Below are positions 1 through 9,153 of a DNA stretch of 64,000 bases, piece by piece. Source of the DNA: Planctomycetota bacterium (GTDB taxonomy: Bacteria; Planctomycetota; UBA1135); NCBI GenBank assembly GCA_027623295.1, contig JAQBXR010000003.1, positions 1 through 64,000 of the forward strand, written 5' to 3'. Positions within the stretch are counted from its first letter, which is position 1; each line of letters opens with the position of its first letter. A program made the translations under genes and the position numbers. The notes under the pieces were generated by a model, which made no database searches, had not been told where the DNA came from, and saw nothing but the letters and a program-made list of their open reading frames with translations.

Positions 1-183
1 CCCTTGATGCTGGCCGCCGTGAACAATTCCGCTCCAGAAGTGATCTCGGTGCTGCTTAAAGCAGGTGCGAACGCCAAAGCTACCTCCCCCGAAGGGAAAT
101 CGGCTCTAGATTACGCAAAGCTAAATGAAAATATTGTCGACACCAAGGCCTATTGGGAACTCAACGATGCTTTCTTCAACTAA
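1..183 (+). CDS. ankyrin-repeat protein, C-terminal fragment (5' end outside window)
   Basis: The window opens inside a reading frame that ends at TAA 181-183 and gives 60 residues. The visible part contains one recognisable ankyrin repeat: L-M-L-A-A-V-N-N followed by V-I-S-V-L-L-K-A-G-A-N, then a degenerate second repeat starting G-K-S-A-L-D-Y-A. Ankyrin repeats mediate protein-protein contacts. The partner and the cellular location cannot be told from the fragment. It is followed by a tRNA gene on the opposite strand. Confidence 0.75.
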   Translation, partial: PLMLAAVNNSAPEVISVLLKAGANAKATSPEGKSALDYAKLNENIVDTKAYWELNDAFFN

Positions 184-278
184 AACTGAGCAGCAAATCT
201 TCCGCTTCCTGATCATGCGGAGTGTCGGCCTGTGAGGCCCAGCAACTCCTCGTCGTAACGAAGTTTCGCAAGAGGAGT

Positions 279-355
<77 letters not shown>

Positions 356-407
356 ACGCGCAAAGATTCTAACTGCCCCGCCGACAAAGCAACACCTACA
401 CTCTGGC

Positions 408-815
408 GTGTCCGCGCCCACCCAACTGAAACCTACTGTAGAAGTCCGTGGCAAGTCCGACGGCTTTTTACAAAACATCGCCATTCGTGACTTTGCTTTG
501 ATCGGCGATGAACCTACGGAAGTTGGCGGAACCAATCTGGGGCCCACCCCCTATGAATACTTGCTTGCGGCACTCGGCACCTGCACCTCGATGACCCTGA
601 GCATGTATGCGCGTAAAAAAAATTGGCCGCTGGAAAATGTCCGGGTGGAACTGAGCCACAAGAAAATCGACAAGGTTGATGTCTTCCATCGCGTGGTCCA
701 TGTAGAGGGCGATCTAAGCCAGGAACAGCGTGAGCGCTTGCTAGAAATCGCGAATCGTTGCCCAGTCCACCAAACTTTGGAGAACGACATAGAAATCACA
801 TCTGTGCTAAGCTAG
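408..815 (+). CDS. OsmC family peroxiredoxin-like protein
   Basis: This 135-residue protein has the OsmC/Ohr fold signature: T-P-Y-E-Y-L-L-A-A-L-G-T-C-T around residues 47-60 and N-R-C-P-V-H-Q-T around 116-123. Cys59 and Cys118 are the two redox cysteines expected in this family, which reduces organic hydroperoxides. Family members are cytoplasmic. The GTG at 408 is the only start that keeps the whole N-terminal strand, and no strong ribosome site is visible. The stop lies six bases before the next ATG (821), so it may be co-transcribed with the downstream M14 pair. Whether it is OsmC or the related YhfA type was not resolved. Confidence 0.9.
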   Translation: MSAPTQLKPTVEVRGKSDGFLQNIAIRDFALIGDEPTEVGGTNLGPTPYEYLLAALGTCTSMTLSMYARKKNWPLENVRVELSHKKIDKVDVFHRVVHVEGDLSQEQRERLLEIANRCPVHQTLENDIEITSVLS

Positions 816-820
816 CGGCC

Positions 821-2521
821 ATGATTCTCGTTACAACAGTTTTGTTGGTTTGCACCATGGCGGCGCAGGAGACTCCCGTCCCCACTGAGCAGGAGAGTGT
901 TGCAGCCGAACGCCCGACCATTCTTCATGCCTTGCCGCCGATTGGTTACCGCACGCCGGAAGAGATTGAAAAGATTTTGATCCGTCGGGCGCGCAAGGCC
1001 GATGGCATGAGCGTGTCGGAGATTGGTGAAACCGTAGAGGGGCGGCCTATTTTAATGGCCACCTTTCAAGGTCCACAACTTGGAGACCGCACCGCGACTG
1101 GCACTCCAGAAATTTTGGTGGTGGCAAACTTAGAAGGCGACCGACTGGCTGCTAGTGAAGTGGCCATCAGCATGGTCGAGCGTTACTCCGCGGTAGGCAC
1201 TCCGCTTACCGAACGCGCCACGGTGCACGTGCTTTGCGTTGCGAACCCAGATGCCATGGCACATGTCCTCGCCGGCGATGCGGCTTGGCGTGGTAAAGCT
1301 ACCGATAACGATCGCGATGGCTTACTCGATGAAGACGGCCCCTCGGATTTGAATGGCGATGGCCACATTTCTTGGATGCGCGTTCCGGAGACTGGCGGCC
1401 CTATGTTGGCGGACCCGGAAGAAGCGCGTAGTTCTCGCGAAGCCGATGCTGAAAAGAGTGAGGCTGGAAGCTTCCGCCTCATCCGCGAAGGCGCCGATGC
1501 CGATGGCGACCGTTTAGAAAACGAAGACAGTACCGGAGGTGTGGTCCTCGAAGCGAACTTCCCCCATCGATGGGAGCAATATGCGGCGACTGCAGGCGCT
1601 TTTCAATTAAGTGAGCCGGAAAGCCGCGCGCTTGCCCTGTTTGTTTTGGAGCACCCCGCCATCTGTTTGGTTTTAGTCTTGGATGACGAGGACAACCTTG
1701 CATCGCCGCCGAAGGGTAAGGACAAGGTCGATACTTCTTCCACCGATCCACTAGAAGACGACGCACGCCTGCTCAAGATCTTCGGTGAGCGTTTTTACGG
1801 AGAGGATCCCGATGTGCGCGGTGCTGAACATCAGAGTGGTAACTTTGCCGATTGGATGTACTTCCAAAGAGGTGCCATCGTCCTGGAAAGTTCGCTGTGG
1901 TCGCCACCCCTCGACATGGGCGAAGCGAAGGAAAAGGATGAGGATGGCGAGGAGCAAGGATTGCCGAAAGATGCAAGTGAAGATCGCAAGTTGCTCGCAT
2001 GGGCCGATGCCTGGTACCCGGGCGATGCTTTCCTTCCCTGGGAAATGTTTAGTCACCCAACTTTAGGCGAGGTCGAGATCGGTGGATGGATGCCCTTGGT
2101 GCGCACCACTCCGCCACCTGATTTGCTCACGGATCTCACCACCAACACCGCTGATTTCCTCGACAGCCTGACCAATGATTTTTCACATATCGTTTGGGAA
2201 GATGTCGAAGTCCGTGCTTTAGACGCTGCGGAAGTGTTTGAACTACGCGCCACCTTAGTCAACCAAGGTCTGATGCCAACCATGACCGCCATGGGCAAAA
2301 CCAACCGTAGCCCGCTGCCTTTGCGGATTACCTTAAACCTACCTGAAGGTGGCGAGATTCTAGTTGGACGTTCGCACCTTTCGGTGGAGAGCCTAGACGG
2401 CCTCGGTGGCCATGAAGAAATGCATTGGATTTATCGTTTACCTGCCGGATCCAAACCCGCGCACCTCACCGCAACCTCTACCAGCTCCGGCCAAGCCATT
2501 CTCGTTTTGGAGGCAAACTAA
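821..2521 (+). CDS. exported M14 carboxypeptidase-fold protein lacking catalytic residues
   Basis: The protein (566 aa) starts at ATG 821 with a hydrophobic signal peptide ending near A-A-Q-E. It aligns by eye along its length with the next gene, a zinc carboxypeptidase: both have a V-x-G-R-P segment, a D-N-D-R-D-G-L acidic calcium-type loop and a C-terminal domain with L-M-P-T/S. The catalytic sites are changed. The H-G-N-E zinc motif of the partner is N-L-E-G-D-R here (Glu105, Arg108 at the ligand positions), the third His region reads V-L-V-L-D-D, and the catalytic T-N-E-L is E-S-S-L. It is therefore probably a non-hydrolytic paralogue. The stop overlaps the start of the next gene by one base (TAATG), so the two are translationally coupled. 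Confidence 0.85.
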   Translation: MILVTTVLLVCTMAAQETPVPTEQESVAAERPTILHALPPIGYRTPEEIEKILIRRARKADGMSVSEIGETVEGRPILMATFQGPQLGDRTATGTPEILVVANLEGDRLAASEVAISMVERYSAVGTPLTERATVHVLCVANPDAMAHVLAGDAAWRGKATDNDRDGLLDEDGPSDLNGDGHISWMRVPETGGPMLADPEEARSSREADAEKSEAGSFRLIREGADADGDRLENEDSTGGVVLEANFPHRWEQYAATAGAFQLSEPESRALALFVLEHPAICLVLVLDDEDNLASPPKGKDKVDTSSTDPLEDDARLLKIFGERFYGEDPDVRGAEHQSGNFADWMYFQRGAIVLESSLWSPPLDMGEAKEKDEDGEEQGLPKDASEDRKLLAWADAWYPGDAFLPWEMFSHPTLGEVEIGGWMPLVRTTPPPDLLTDLTTNTADFLDSLTNDFSHIVWEDVEVRALDAAEVFELRATLVNQGLMPTMTAMGKTNRSPLPLRITLNLPEGGEILVGRSHLSVESLDGLGGHEEMHWIYRLPAGSKPAHLTATSTSSGQAILVLEAN

Positions 2522-4287
2522 TGCATTATTCCTTTAAGAAAATTCTGCTCGCAACGGCTGCCGTTTGCGCGACATCCTTCAGCTTGTTTGCGCAGGAAGA
2601 AGGTGGGCGTTGGGAACCTAAAGTTGAGATTCCGTGGAATCGTTACTACACCCACGGCGAGTTGCTCGACAACATGAAGCGCTTGCAGAAGGCGTATCCA
2701 AAGTTTGTGAAGATTGTCGACATTGGCGAATCCTATGAAGGTCGCCCAATGCGAGTCATGGTTCTCACCAATCAAAAAACCGGCAAGGACATAGACAAGC
2801 CTGCCATGTGGGTCGATGGCAATGTGCACGGCAATGAAGTGCAAGGTGGAGAGGCTGCGATTTACCTAGCGTGGTGGCTACTCGAACATTACGACACCAA
2901 CGAACGCGCCCAGAATCTTTTGGATTCACGCACCTTCTACATTTTGCCTTCGCAAAACCCGGACGGCCGCGATCACTGGTTTAACTCGGCAAATACGCAA
3001 AGCAGTTCCCGCACCGGCACCACCCCTACCGACAATGATCGCGATGGCCTCTTCGATGAAGACGACATGGACGACCTCGATGGTGACGGTGAAATTCTCA
3101 CCATGCGCAAAAAAGTTGCGCTTGGCCAAGGTACCCACCGTTTAGATCAAGATGACCCGCGCATTTTGGTTCCGGTACAAGGCGAGCAGCAAGGCGATTA
3201 CTTAGTGCTCGGTCAAGAAGGCATCGACAACGATGGCGACGGCCGGGTCAATGAAGATGGTAAAGGCGGATACGACATGAACCGCAACTGGCCAAGTGAT
3301 TGGCAACCGAACCACCTGCAATACGGCGCCGGTGACTTCCCTTTTAGTTATCCGGAAACCGCAAACGTGGGGCGGTTCATTCTTGCACACCCAAACATTG
3401 CTGCGGTGCAAAGCTTTCACAATTCGGGCGGCATGCTGTTGCGGGGCCCGGGTGCCGATTATGTTTCGTATCCACCCGCCGACATTCGCACTTACGATGC
3501 CCTCGGCGAAGAAGGTGAGTTGATTCTCCCCTTCTACAACTACCTCATCATTTACAAAGACCTCTATAACGTTCACGGAGGCTTTGTGAACTGGACCTAC
3601 GAGGGGCTGGGCATTTTCTCCTTCACCAATGAGCTGTGGGCATCGCAACAGTATTGGGGCAAGGATCGCGAACGCACTGGCGGTTGGTTTACCAGCAACA
3701 CCATTCAGAGTTTGGAATTCAGTGACTCGGTGAACTTAGGAGAGCTTTATGTCGATTGGCATAGCTTTGATCACCCTGAGCACGGCGAGATTGAGATTGG
3801 TGGATTCAAACGTCAGCACGGACGCGTGGCGCCTTCCTTCATGATTGAAGAAATGATTCACCGCAATGCCCTGTTTTGCGCCCGTCACGCGGAAGAGATT
3901 GCAGACGTCAGCATGGAAGCCCCGGTGGTGGAAGACTTAGGCAACGGTCTTTACCGCATTACCGTCGACATGGTGAACTCCGCTCTGATGCCAAGCCGTT
4001 CTGCCATGGCCGCGCAAAATGAGATCGGCACTCCAGATCACGTGGTCCTTCAAGGCAAGAACCTACAGGTCTTAGTGGGTGGCACACTTAGCTCGCGCGA
4101 TCGTTTCCGTCCGGAACGCCTGAACAGCATGCTGCGGAATCCAGCGACCGTGCAGCTGGAAGGTGGGGTTCCTGGACATGGCCGCATCTTGGTTAGTTGG
4201 TTGGTGCGCGGCTCCGGAAAGTTCACCGTGGAGTACACCGCCCAGAAAGCAGAAAACTCAGCTACCGAGGGTGAGCTCGGTAGCTGA
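2521..4287 (+). CDS. exported M14 family zinc carboxypeptidase
   Basis: This 588-residue protein begins with a signal peptide cleaved near F-A-Q-E. It carries the M14 active site: zinc ligands in D-G-N-V-H-G-N-E (His103, Glu106), the substrate-binding N-P-D-G-R and D-M-N-R-N-W motifs, the third ligand in Q-S-F-H-N-S-G-G, and the catalytic Glu in F-T-N-E-L. Two acidic inserts (D-N-D-R-D-G-L and D-N-D-G-D-G-R) look like TSP3/dockerin calcium sites. M14 enzymes remove C-terminal residues from peptides, here probably in the periplasm or at the surface. Start ATG 2521 overlaps the stop of the inactive paralogue upstream. A longer upstream frame exists but would remove the signal peptide from the N-terminus. 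Confidence 0.93.
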   Translation: MHYSFKKILLATAAVCATSFSLFAQEEGGRWEPKVEIPWNRYYTHGELLDNMKRLQKAYPKFVKIVDIGESYEGRPMRVMVLTNQKTGKDIDKPAMWVDGNVHGNEVQGGEAAIYLAWWLLEHYDTNERAQNLLDSRTFYILPSQNPDGRDHWFNSANTQSSSRTGTTPTDNDRDGLFDEDDMDDLDGDGEILTMRKKVALGQGTHRLDQDDPRILVPVQGEQQGDYLVLGQEGIDNDGDGRVNEDGKGGYDMNRNWPSDWQPNHLQYGAGDFPFSYPETANVGRFILAHPNIAAVQSFHNSGGMLLRGPGADYVSYPPADIRTYDALGEEGELILPFYNYLIIYKDLYNVHGGFVNWTYEGLGIFSFTNELWASQQYWGKDRERTGGWFTSNTIQSLEFSDSVNLGELYVDWHSFDHPEHGEIEIGGFKRQHGRVAPSFMIEEMIHRNALFCARHAEEIADVSMEAPVVEDLGNGLYRITVDMVNSALMPSRSAMAAQNEIGTPDHVVLQGKNLQVLVGGTLSSRDRFRPERLNSMLRNPATVQLEGGVPGHGRILVSWLVRGSGKFTVEYTAQKAENSATEGELGS

Positions 4288-4311
4288 GTTTAAAGCTGTA
4301 ACGCCGGCAGC

Positions 4312-4560
4312 TTACTGAAGAATGTCGGTGTTACTCACTTCGCAGGTGGTCTGGTACACTTCCATGCGATCTGGGTTAGTTGCAGTGACCACCAGATCGA
4401 GGAATCCATCTCCATTCAGGTCGCCCGAAGCCATACCTTGTGGATCATCGTTCACCGAATAGGTGGAGTTGGAAAAAGAGAACTGGGCCGCGGATAAACC
4501 GGCGCAAAGCGACAGCCCAGCAGCGAGTGCAGCAAAATTTGAACGGGGGTTCCTTTCTTT
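4312..4560 (-). pseudogene. remnant of an exported FG-GAP/VCBS-repeat protein
   Basis: On the minus strand an open frame ending at TAA (4312-4314) encodes a typical signal-peptide core (A-A-L-A-A-G-L-S-L-C-A-G-L-S-A-A) followed by one VCBS/FG-GAP calcium loop, G-M-A-S-G-D-L-N-G-D-G-F-L-D-L-V-V. A purine-rich AAAGAAAGGA (4551-4560) lies at the right distance in front, yet there is no ATG, GTG or TTG in frame between it and the signal core. The frame begins after a TGA near 4602. It is either a start-codon-damaged small gene or the tail of a larger FG-GAP protein. It sits next to the intact VCBS protein transcribed from the same strand. Confidence 0.5.
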
Positions 4561-4693
4561 AAATGAGTGGGGTAAACCCAGGTAATTGAAATACCTAGAC
4601 AGAAACGTTCACCCATAATAGTAAATTAAATATCGTCCGCTGGCAGGAAAATTGATCCGATACCAAATCCGATTTCCTAGGATTTGGTGGAAC

Positions 4694-7150
4694 TCAGTCA
4701 GGCAATATCTTTGACACCGACTGTTCTGCGATCACCCAATTCTCCTCGTTTTGGACGATGCGCAAGGTCTTGCCTACAGGCAAGTTACGGAGCACTTGGG
4801 CACCCCCCCCCAATACTGGCCAAATAACCTCCAATTCGAGGATTTCGGTGGCCTGTCCCACCCCCACGTGCTGTTCCATAGGATTACTGCCAAAACTGCC
4901 CGTCCCACCGGCAATTAGATGGATTTCACGGCGAGTTCCCCCGTCCATCACGGTCAATTTGAGCTTGGCACCAAGCCCGAAGCGGTTGGCGGATTTGCCC
5001 TCCAGCTGCAGGGTTACGCTGTGATTTGGCGTGCCTTCATTGATAAACATGGCGTTTTGAGAGTGCGAATCGACATACCAACCACCCAGCTGGGCGTAAA
5101 TGTCGAGGTCCCCATCGTTATCCATATCGCTCATGGCAATGCCATGCCCCTTGTGGAGGTGGCCGAGCCCAGAAGCGGTGGTTGCATCCATGAACTGCTC
5201 GCCGCCCATATTGCGCAGCAAGACGTTTGGAACCATGATTTCCAAGGATGGCGCGCCGGTGCCTAGATAGATATCCATCCAACCATCGCTATCGACGTCA
5301 CCAATGTTGGCGCCCATGGTCAGGTGCACGCGATCCAAGTTCCACTCTTTGGTGACGTCGGTGAATCCACCCTGGCCGTCGCCGAGGTAGAGCGCGAGCG
5401 GATCGACTTTCTTACCGCGCGCTTCCCCGTAGCGATCACTGATGACATCGGTGACTTTGTCGGTCAACGGATAACCGGAAACGAAAAGATCTAGGTTTCC
5501 GTCGTTATTCACATCCATCCACCAAGAGCCAAAGGCACGCGTAGGGCGTTGCAAGAAGCTGTGGCTTTCCGATTCTGCAATGTCGGTGAAGGTGCCATTG
5601 CCGTTGTTGTGATAAAGGCGGTTCGCCTGCGATAAGTTGCTCACCACCAGATCGGGATAGCCGTCGTTATCGTAATCCCCAAAAGCCGTGCCGCGGGCAA
5701 AGCGATGATTGGTCACGCCCGCTTCGACGGCGACATCGGTGAAGGTGCCATCGCCGTTGTTGTGGAAAAGTTGGCTCGGTGCGTGATCGCCGAGTTCATC
5801 GCCGCCAGACTTAGCTTCGCTAGCATCACTTCCGGTGCCGCGACCCATGGCCACCATGCGCTCGTTTCCGATGTATACATCGAGCAATCCGTCTAGGTCA
5901 AAATCGCCCCAAGTGGCTGCCAAACTAGGATAATCGACCAATGCGAGGCCGGCCTCTTGAGTGACATCGGTGAAAGTGTGGTCCGCGTTTTGGCGCAGCA
6001 AGGAATTGGTTTGCACGCCAGAGGACAGAAACCATGCACCGCGTAAAACAAGAATGTCTAACAAGCCATCGTTGTCAAAATCTGCGTGAGTGAGGTTCAG
6101 CCCACCAGTCTGCCCGATTAAACCCGCGCGTTCGGTCCAGTCGGAAAAGCTGCCATCGCCATTGTTGTGGTAATAACGCAGCGGCTCATTTGGGTTGTAA
6201 CTGCACGTGACAATGTCCATGTGACCATCGTTATCGAAGTCATCTAGCGCAACGCTGCCGGCAAGGTCATCGCCAGCCACACCAAGCGCGACTGCAAGAT
6301 TGCGGAAGTGTGGGGCTGTGGTTTCCCCTTTCATGGTGCGCTCTGGCAGCAAGACATGGTCATGAAGATCGGTCGGATAAGTACCCGCAACTTCTTGGCT
6401 CAGGGCCAACAACCAACGTATACCTGCGTCGCCTGGCTCCAGCTCTAAGGCTTCGCGCAAAAGGATTTCCGCCTTGACCGCATCGGCAGGATCACGCCAC
6501 AAACCGGTGCCTTCCAAGGGGAAAATACAGCTCTGCTCATTCGGCCGCAGCAAGCACGATGCAATCTCTCCAGAACGTAAATAGGCCACCCCTAAAGCGC
6601 GCGCGACCTCGGCGGTGCGTTCGGCAGCCTTACTTCCATCCATGTGCACAATTTCATTGGCGCGCTCTAAGTGAAGAATGGCTTCCGGCACACGACCCAT
6701 GCGCTGCAGGTAGCCACCCATGGCCATGTGCAGGTTGACGGCGCGATAAGCCTCGCGCTTAGGATTGAGCTCCATAATCCAAGCCGAACCCTGATCCAAG
6801 AATTCCGGAGAGTAATGGTGCAGATAGCTGCCATCCCAACGACTATTCAGGCGCAAAATTGCAGAGGGCATGGTGCGGTTGACACCCCAACCATGCATAA
6901 AAACACCCACAGGAAGCGCCAAAACCACCCCAACCACGGCGAACATAAGGCTCGTTTTCCGCATGAGCAAAGGTAAACCGAACAAACACGCGCCAAGCAC
7001 CATGCCGCACCCTTGCAAAGCACTCACCAAGCCAAAATGATTCGGCTCACTCAGATATTCCGCCAAATCTGGCAATGCTCGCAAGCCAAACCGAACCAAT
7101 GCAAAGGAGCCAGCGGAAAGAAGAAAGATGAAGGTGCCGAGTTTTTTCAC
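4694..7150 (-). CDS. membrane-anchored TPR / VCBS (FG-GAP) / ASPIC-UnbV protein
   Basis: About 818 residues from a GTG start at 7150 (V-K-K-L-G-T-F-I-F-L-L); a TTG at 7171 would add seven residues. Three hydrophobic helices occupy roughly the first 110 residues, followed by TPR-like helices (to about 270), then several VCBS/FG-GAP repeats with D-x-D-N-D-G-x-x-D loops (about 300-690), and a C-terminal ASPIC/UnbV domain (G-L-G-A-K-L-K-L-T-V and G-S-F-G-S-N-P). These propeller-plus-UnbV proteins are usually exported and bind calcium; their substrates are mostly unknown. Only 42 bp separate this start from the divergent TIGR03546-like gene, so both promoters must share that interval. Confidence 0.88.
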   Translation of the reverse strand: MKKLGTFIFLLSAGSFALVRFGLRALPDLAEYLSEPNHFGLVSALQGCGMVLGACLFGLPLLMRKTSLMFAVVGVVLALPVGVFMHGWGVNRTMPSAILRLNSRWDGSYLHHYSPEFLDQGSAWIMELNPKREAYRAVNLHMAMGGYLQRMGRVPEAILHLERANEIVHMDGSKAAERTAEVARALGVAYLRSGEIASCLLRPNEQSCIFPLEGTGLWRDPADAVKAEILLREALELEPGDAGIRWLLALSQEVAGTYPTDLHDHVLLPERTMKGETTAPHFRNLAVALGVAGDDLAGSVALDDFDNDGHMDIVTCSYNPNEPLRYYHNNGDGSFSDWTERAGLIGQTGGLNLTHADFDNDGLLDILVLRGAWFLSSGVQTNSLLRQNADHTFTDVTQEAGLALVDYPSLAATWGDFDLDGLLDVYIGNERMVAMGRGTGSDASEAKSGGDELGDHAPSQLFHNNGDGTFTDVAVEAGVTNHRFARGTAFGDYDNDGYPDLVVSNLSQANRLYHNNGNGTFTDIAESESHSFLQRPTRAFGSWWMDVNNDGNLDLFVSGYPLTDKVTDVISDRYGEARGKKVDPLALYLGDGQGGFTDVTKEWNLDRVHLTMGANIGDVDSDGWMDIYLGTGAPSLEIMVPNVLLRNMGGEQFMDATTASGLGHLHKGHGIAMSDMDNDGDLDIYAQLGGWYVDSHSQNAMFINEGTPNHSVTLQLEGKSANRFGLGAKLKLTVMDGGTRREIHLIAGGTGSFGSNPMEQHVGVGQATEILELEVIWPVLGGGAQVLRNLPVGKTLRIVQNEENWVIAEQSVSKILPD

Positions 7151-7192
7151 TAGAGAGTCACGGTAGGGCAAGGCTCAGTATATCCTGGAGGC

Positions 7193-7729
7193 ATGTTCGG
7201 CATCCTTCGCCAGTTCGCCCGCGCCCTTACCGGCAAGGTCGACGCCCTGGAGTTCGCCCTTGGAATCCTATTTGGAGTTTTCCTCGGGCTCATTCCCCTC
7301 CACGAGATCGACGTGAGCACAGGCTTCCTCGGGCTCAACGCCCTTTGGCTGTGGATCCTCCTGGTTTGCTTAGTGCTCAAGGCATCGCTGCCGATTACCT
7401 TGCTTTTTGCAGGATTCACCAAGCTTCTCGCAATCGCGTTTCTTGACCAAGTCGCCTTTCGTGTCGGCCAAGGTTTACTCGACAACACGCTCCCCGAATC
7501 CATGGTGATTGGATTCGCAAACAATATGCCCAGCTTACAGCTGCACACCCATTGGGGCTTCGGCACCTTTATCTTTGCCGTGCTGATTGGCGTTCCGACC
7601 TTCCTCATGACCTACTTCACGATGCGCAGCAAACTTCCGGTTTGGCGTGAAAAGTTCGGGCAAACTAAATTAGCAAAAGCCCTAGGCGGCTTTTTCCTCT
7701 TCCGCCTTCTTGGGAGGTTATTGGCATGA
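7193..7729 (+). CDS. TIGR03546-like inner membrane protein
   Basis: A 178-residue protein with four to five hydrophobic segments and the early G-x-x-x-G-x-F-L-G-L-I-P pattern seen in DUF2062/TIGR03546 proteins. The family has no known function, but members with outer membranes typically carry it beside a larger protein (TIGR03545). Here the following gene overlaps by four bases (ATGA) and encodes an AsmA-like protein, consistent with that two-gene arrangement. The start ATG follows a CTGGAGG ribosome site. Assignment rests on hydrophobic pattern and neighbourhood, not on an alignment. Confidence 0.72.
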   Translation: MFGILRQFARALTGKVDALEFALGILFGVFLGLIPLHEIDVSTGFLGLNALWLWILLVCLVLKASLPITLLFAGFTKLLAIAFLDQVAFRVGQGLLDNTLPESMVIGFANNMPSLQLHTHWGFGTFIFAVLIGVPTFLMTYFTMRSKLPVWREKFGQTKLAKALGGFFLFRLLGRLLA

Positions 7730-9153
7730 TCTCAATTCTTCGTAAAGGTTTCATTCTGATGGTCTTGGTGCTTTTCCTAGCGCTAGTTCTAACCTTGGTT
7801 TTTGGCGGTGACAGCTTGTTTAGCCATGCGCTGAAAAAGTACGGCCCAGTTGCGTTTAAGCAGCCGGTGCGCTTTGAGTCGGCGGAACTCTCCGTGCTTG
7901 GCGGAAGTGCTGGAGTCGGACAGTTCCGCGTGGGAACAGAAGAGAATCCCATGCTCGATATCGGTAAGGCTGAAGTGAACCTCAACACGATGGCGCTCTT
8001 AGATGGTCGTGTTTTCATCGAGAACGCACAACTCAACAACGCAATCCTGCATTTGGTGGTTCATGAAGATGGCACCCTCTCCTTTGACAGCGGACCTCCG
8101 CCCAAAGATGTGGCCGATGCAGACCCCATGCCCGCGGACGACGCTGCTCTCCCACCTCCGGAGGACCGCGACTTTGTGCAAATTGCGACCGAGTATTGGG
8201 AACGCTACCAGCACTACAAGGAGTACTACGACAAGTACGGTGGTAGCCTGGGCGGCGACGAAGACGCAACTGATGACGAAGCCTTGGAGCGGATTAAGTA
8301 CCCAGGTGTCCCGGGGTATGTTCAAACCGCCCAACAACTTGCCAGTAGTGCAACCAGTGGTGTGTTCTGGTTGGAGCACGCGGAAGTTACCGACTTTCAG
8401 TGGGAGACTTTGGATGAGCGCACCAAGCGCCCGGTATTACCGGTCCTAAAGGACTTCGCCTTCTCCTTGGATAACGTTGGCACTCCGCCGAGCGGCATGG
8501 CTCCCCATGCGATCTATGCAGGCAAAGGCTCTTTGGCTGATGGCGGCGATTTAGATTTCCGTCTTGGTCTTGCGCGCGATGGCACCCCATCGAGTTTGGA
8601 CTTTACCGCTAACGCACTACCGGTAGCTTCCATTGTGGACATGATGGGCGAATCCTTTCCGTTCAAAATCGAAGGAGGTCATCTCGATTTAGGCACCACC
8701 GAGTTTCAGTTTCAGCCAGACAGCCTGAGTGGTGGTGTACGTGTGGTGCTCAACGGCACGACCTTAAGCGCCAAATCAGGATCTCCAGATATCCTTGGTG
8801 TTGCGCCACGCGAGTTCGTCGATCTTTTGAACTCTGCGTTGCAAGATCAGCCGATTGCATTCGTCATCCGCTTGGGCGGCACACCCACCGACCCTAGTTT
8901 CCCCATTGAAAACGAAACCGACTTGGGTGACCTACTCGGAGGTGCGGTGAAGGCGGAAGTCGAACGTCGCGCACAGGAGCTGGTCGACGAGCATGTTGGC
9001 GAACTTCAAGAGAAGGCGAGTGAGCTCATCCAAGATAAGCTCGGTGACAAACTACCGGGTGGAGTTGGCGAACAACTCGATGAAGCCCTCAAGGGGAAAA
9101 TCGACGTCGGCAGTTTGTTTGGCGGTAAAAAGAAGAAGAAAAAGGACGACTAA
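7726..9153 (+). CDS. AsmA-like / TIGR03545-type membrane-anchored protein
   Basis: The 475-residue product has one N-terminal transmembrane helix (about residues 8-27) followed by an AsmA/DUF748-like pattern: F-x-S-A-E-L-S-V-L-G-G, then I-G-K-A-E-V-N-L-N-T-M-A-L-L-D-G-R. It has a Pro/Asp-rich linker near 120-145 and a helical tail ending in a stretch of six lysines plus DD. AsmA-type proteins span the periplasm and are linked to outer-membrane lipid and protein homeostasis. Translational coupling with the upstream membrane gene suggests a two-component envelope module. It is somewhat shorter than the TIGR03545 proteins I recall, so family membership is tentative. Confidence 0.72.
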   Translation: MISILRKGFILMVLVLFLALVLTLVFGGDSLFSHALKKYGPVAFKQPVRFESAELSVLGGSAGVGQFRVGTEENPMLDIGKAEVNLNTMALLDGRVFIENAQLNNAILHLVVHEDGTLSFDSGPPPKDVADADPMPADDAALPPPEDRDFVQIATEYWERYQHYKEYYDKYGGSLGGDEDATDDEALERIKYPGVPGYVQTAQQLASSATSGVFWLEHAEVTDFQWETLDERTKRPVLPVLKDFAFSLDNVGTPPSGMAPHAIYAGKGSLADGGDLDFRLGLARDGTPSSLDFTANALPVASIVDMMGESFPFKIEGGHLDLGTTEFQFQPDSLSGGVRVVLNGTTLSAKSGSPDILGVAPREFVDLLNSALQDQPIAFVIRLGGTPTDPSFPIENETDLGDLLGGAVKAEVERRAQELVDEHVGELQEKASELIQDKLGDKLPGGVGEQLDEALKGKIDVGSLFGGKKKKKKDD

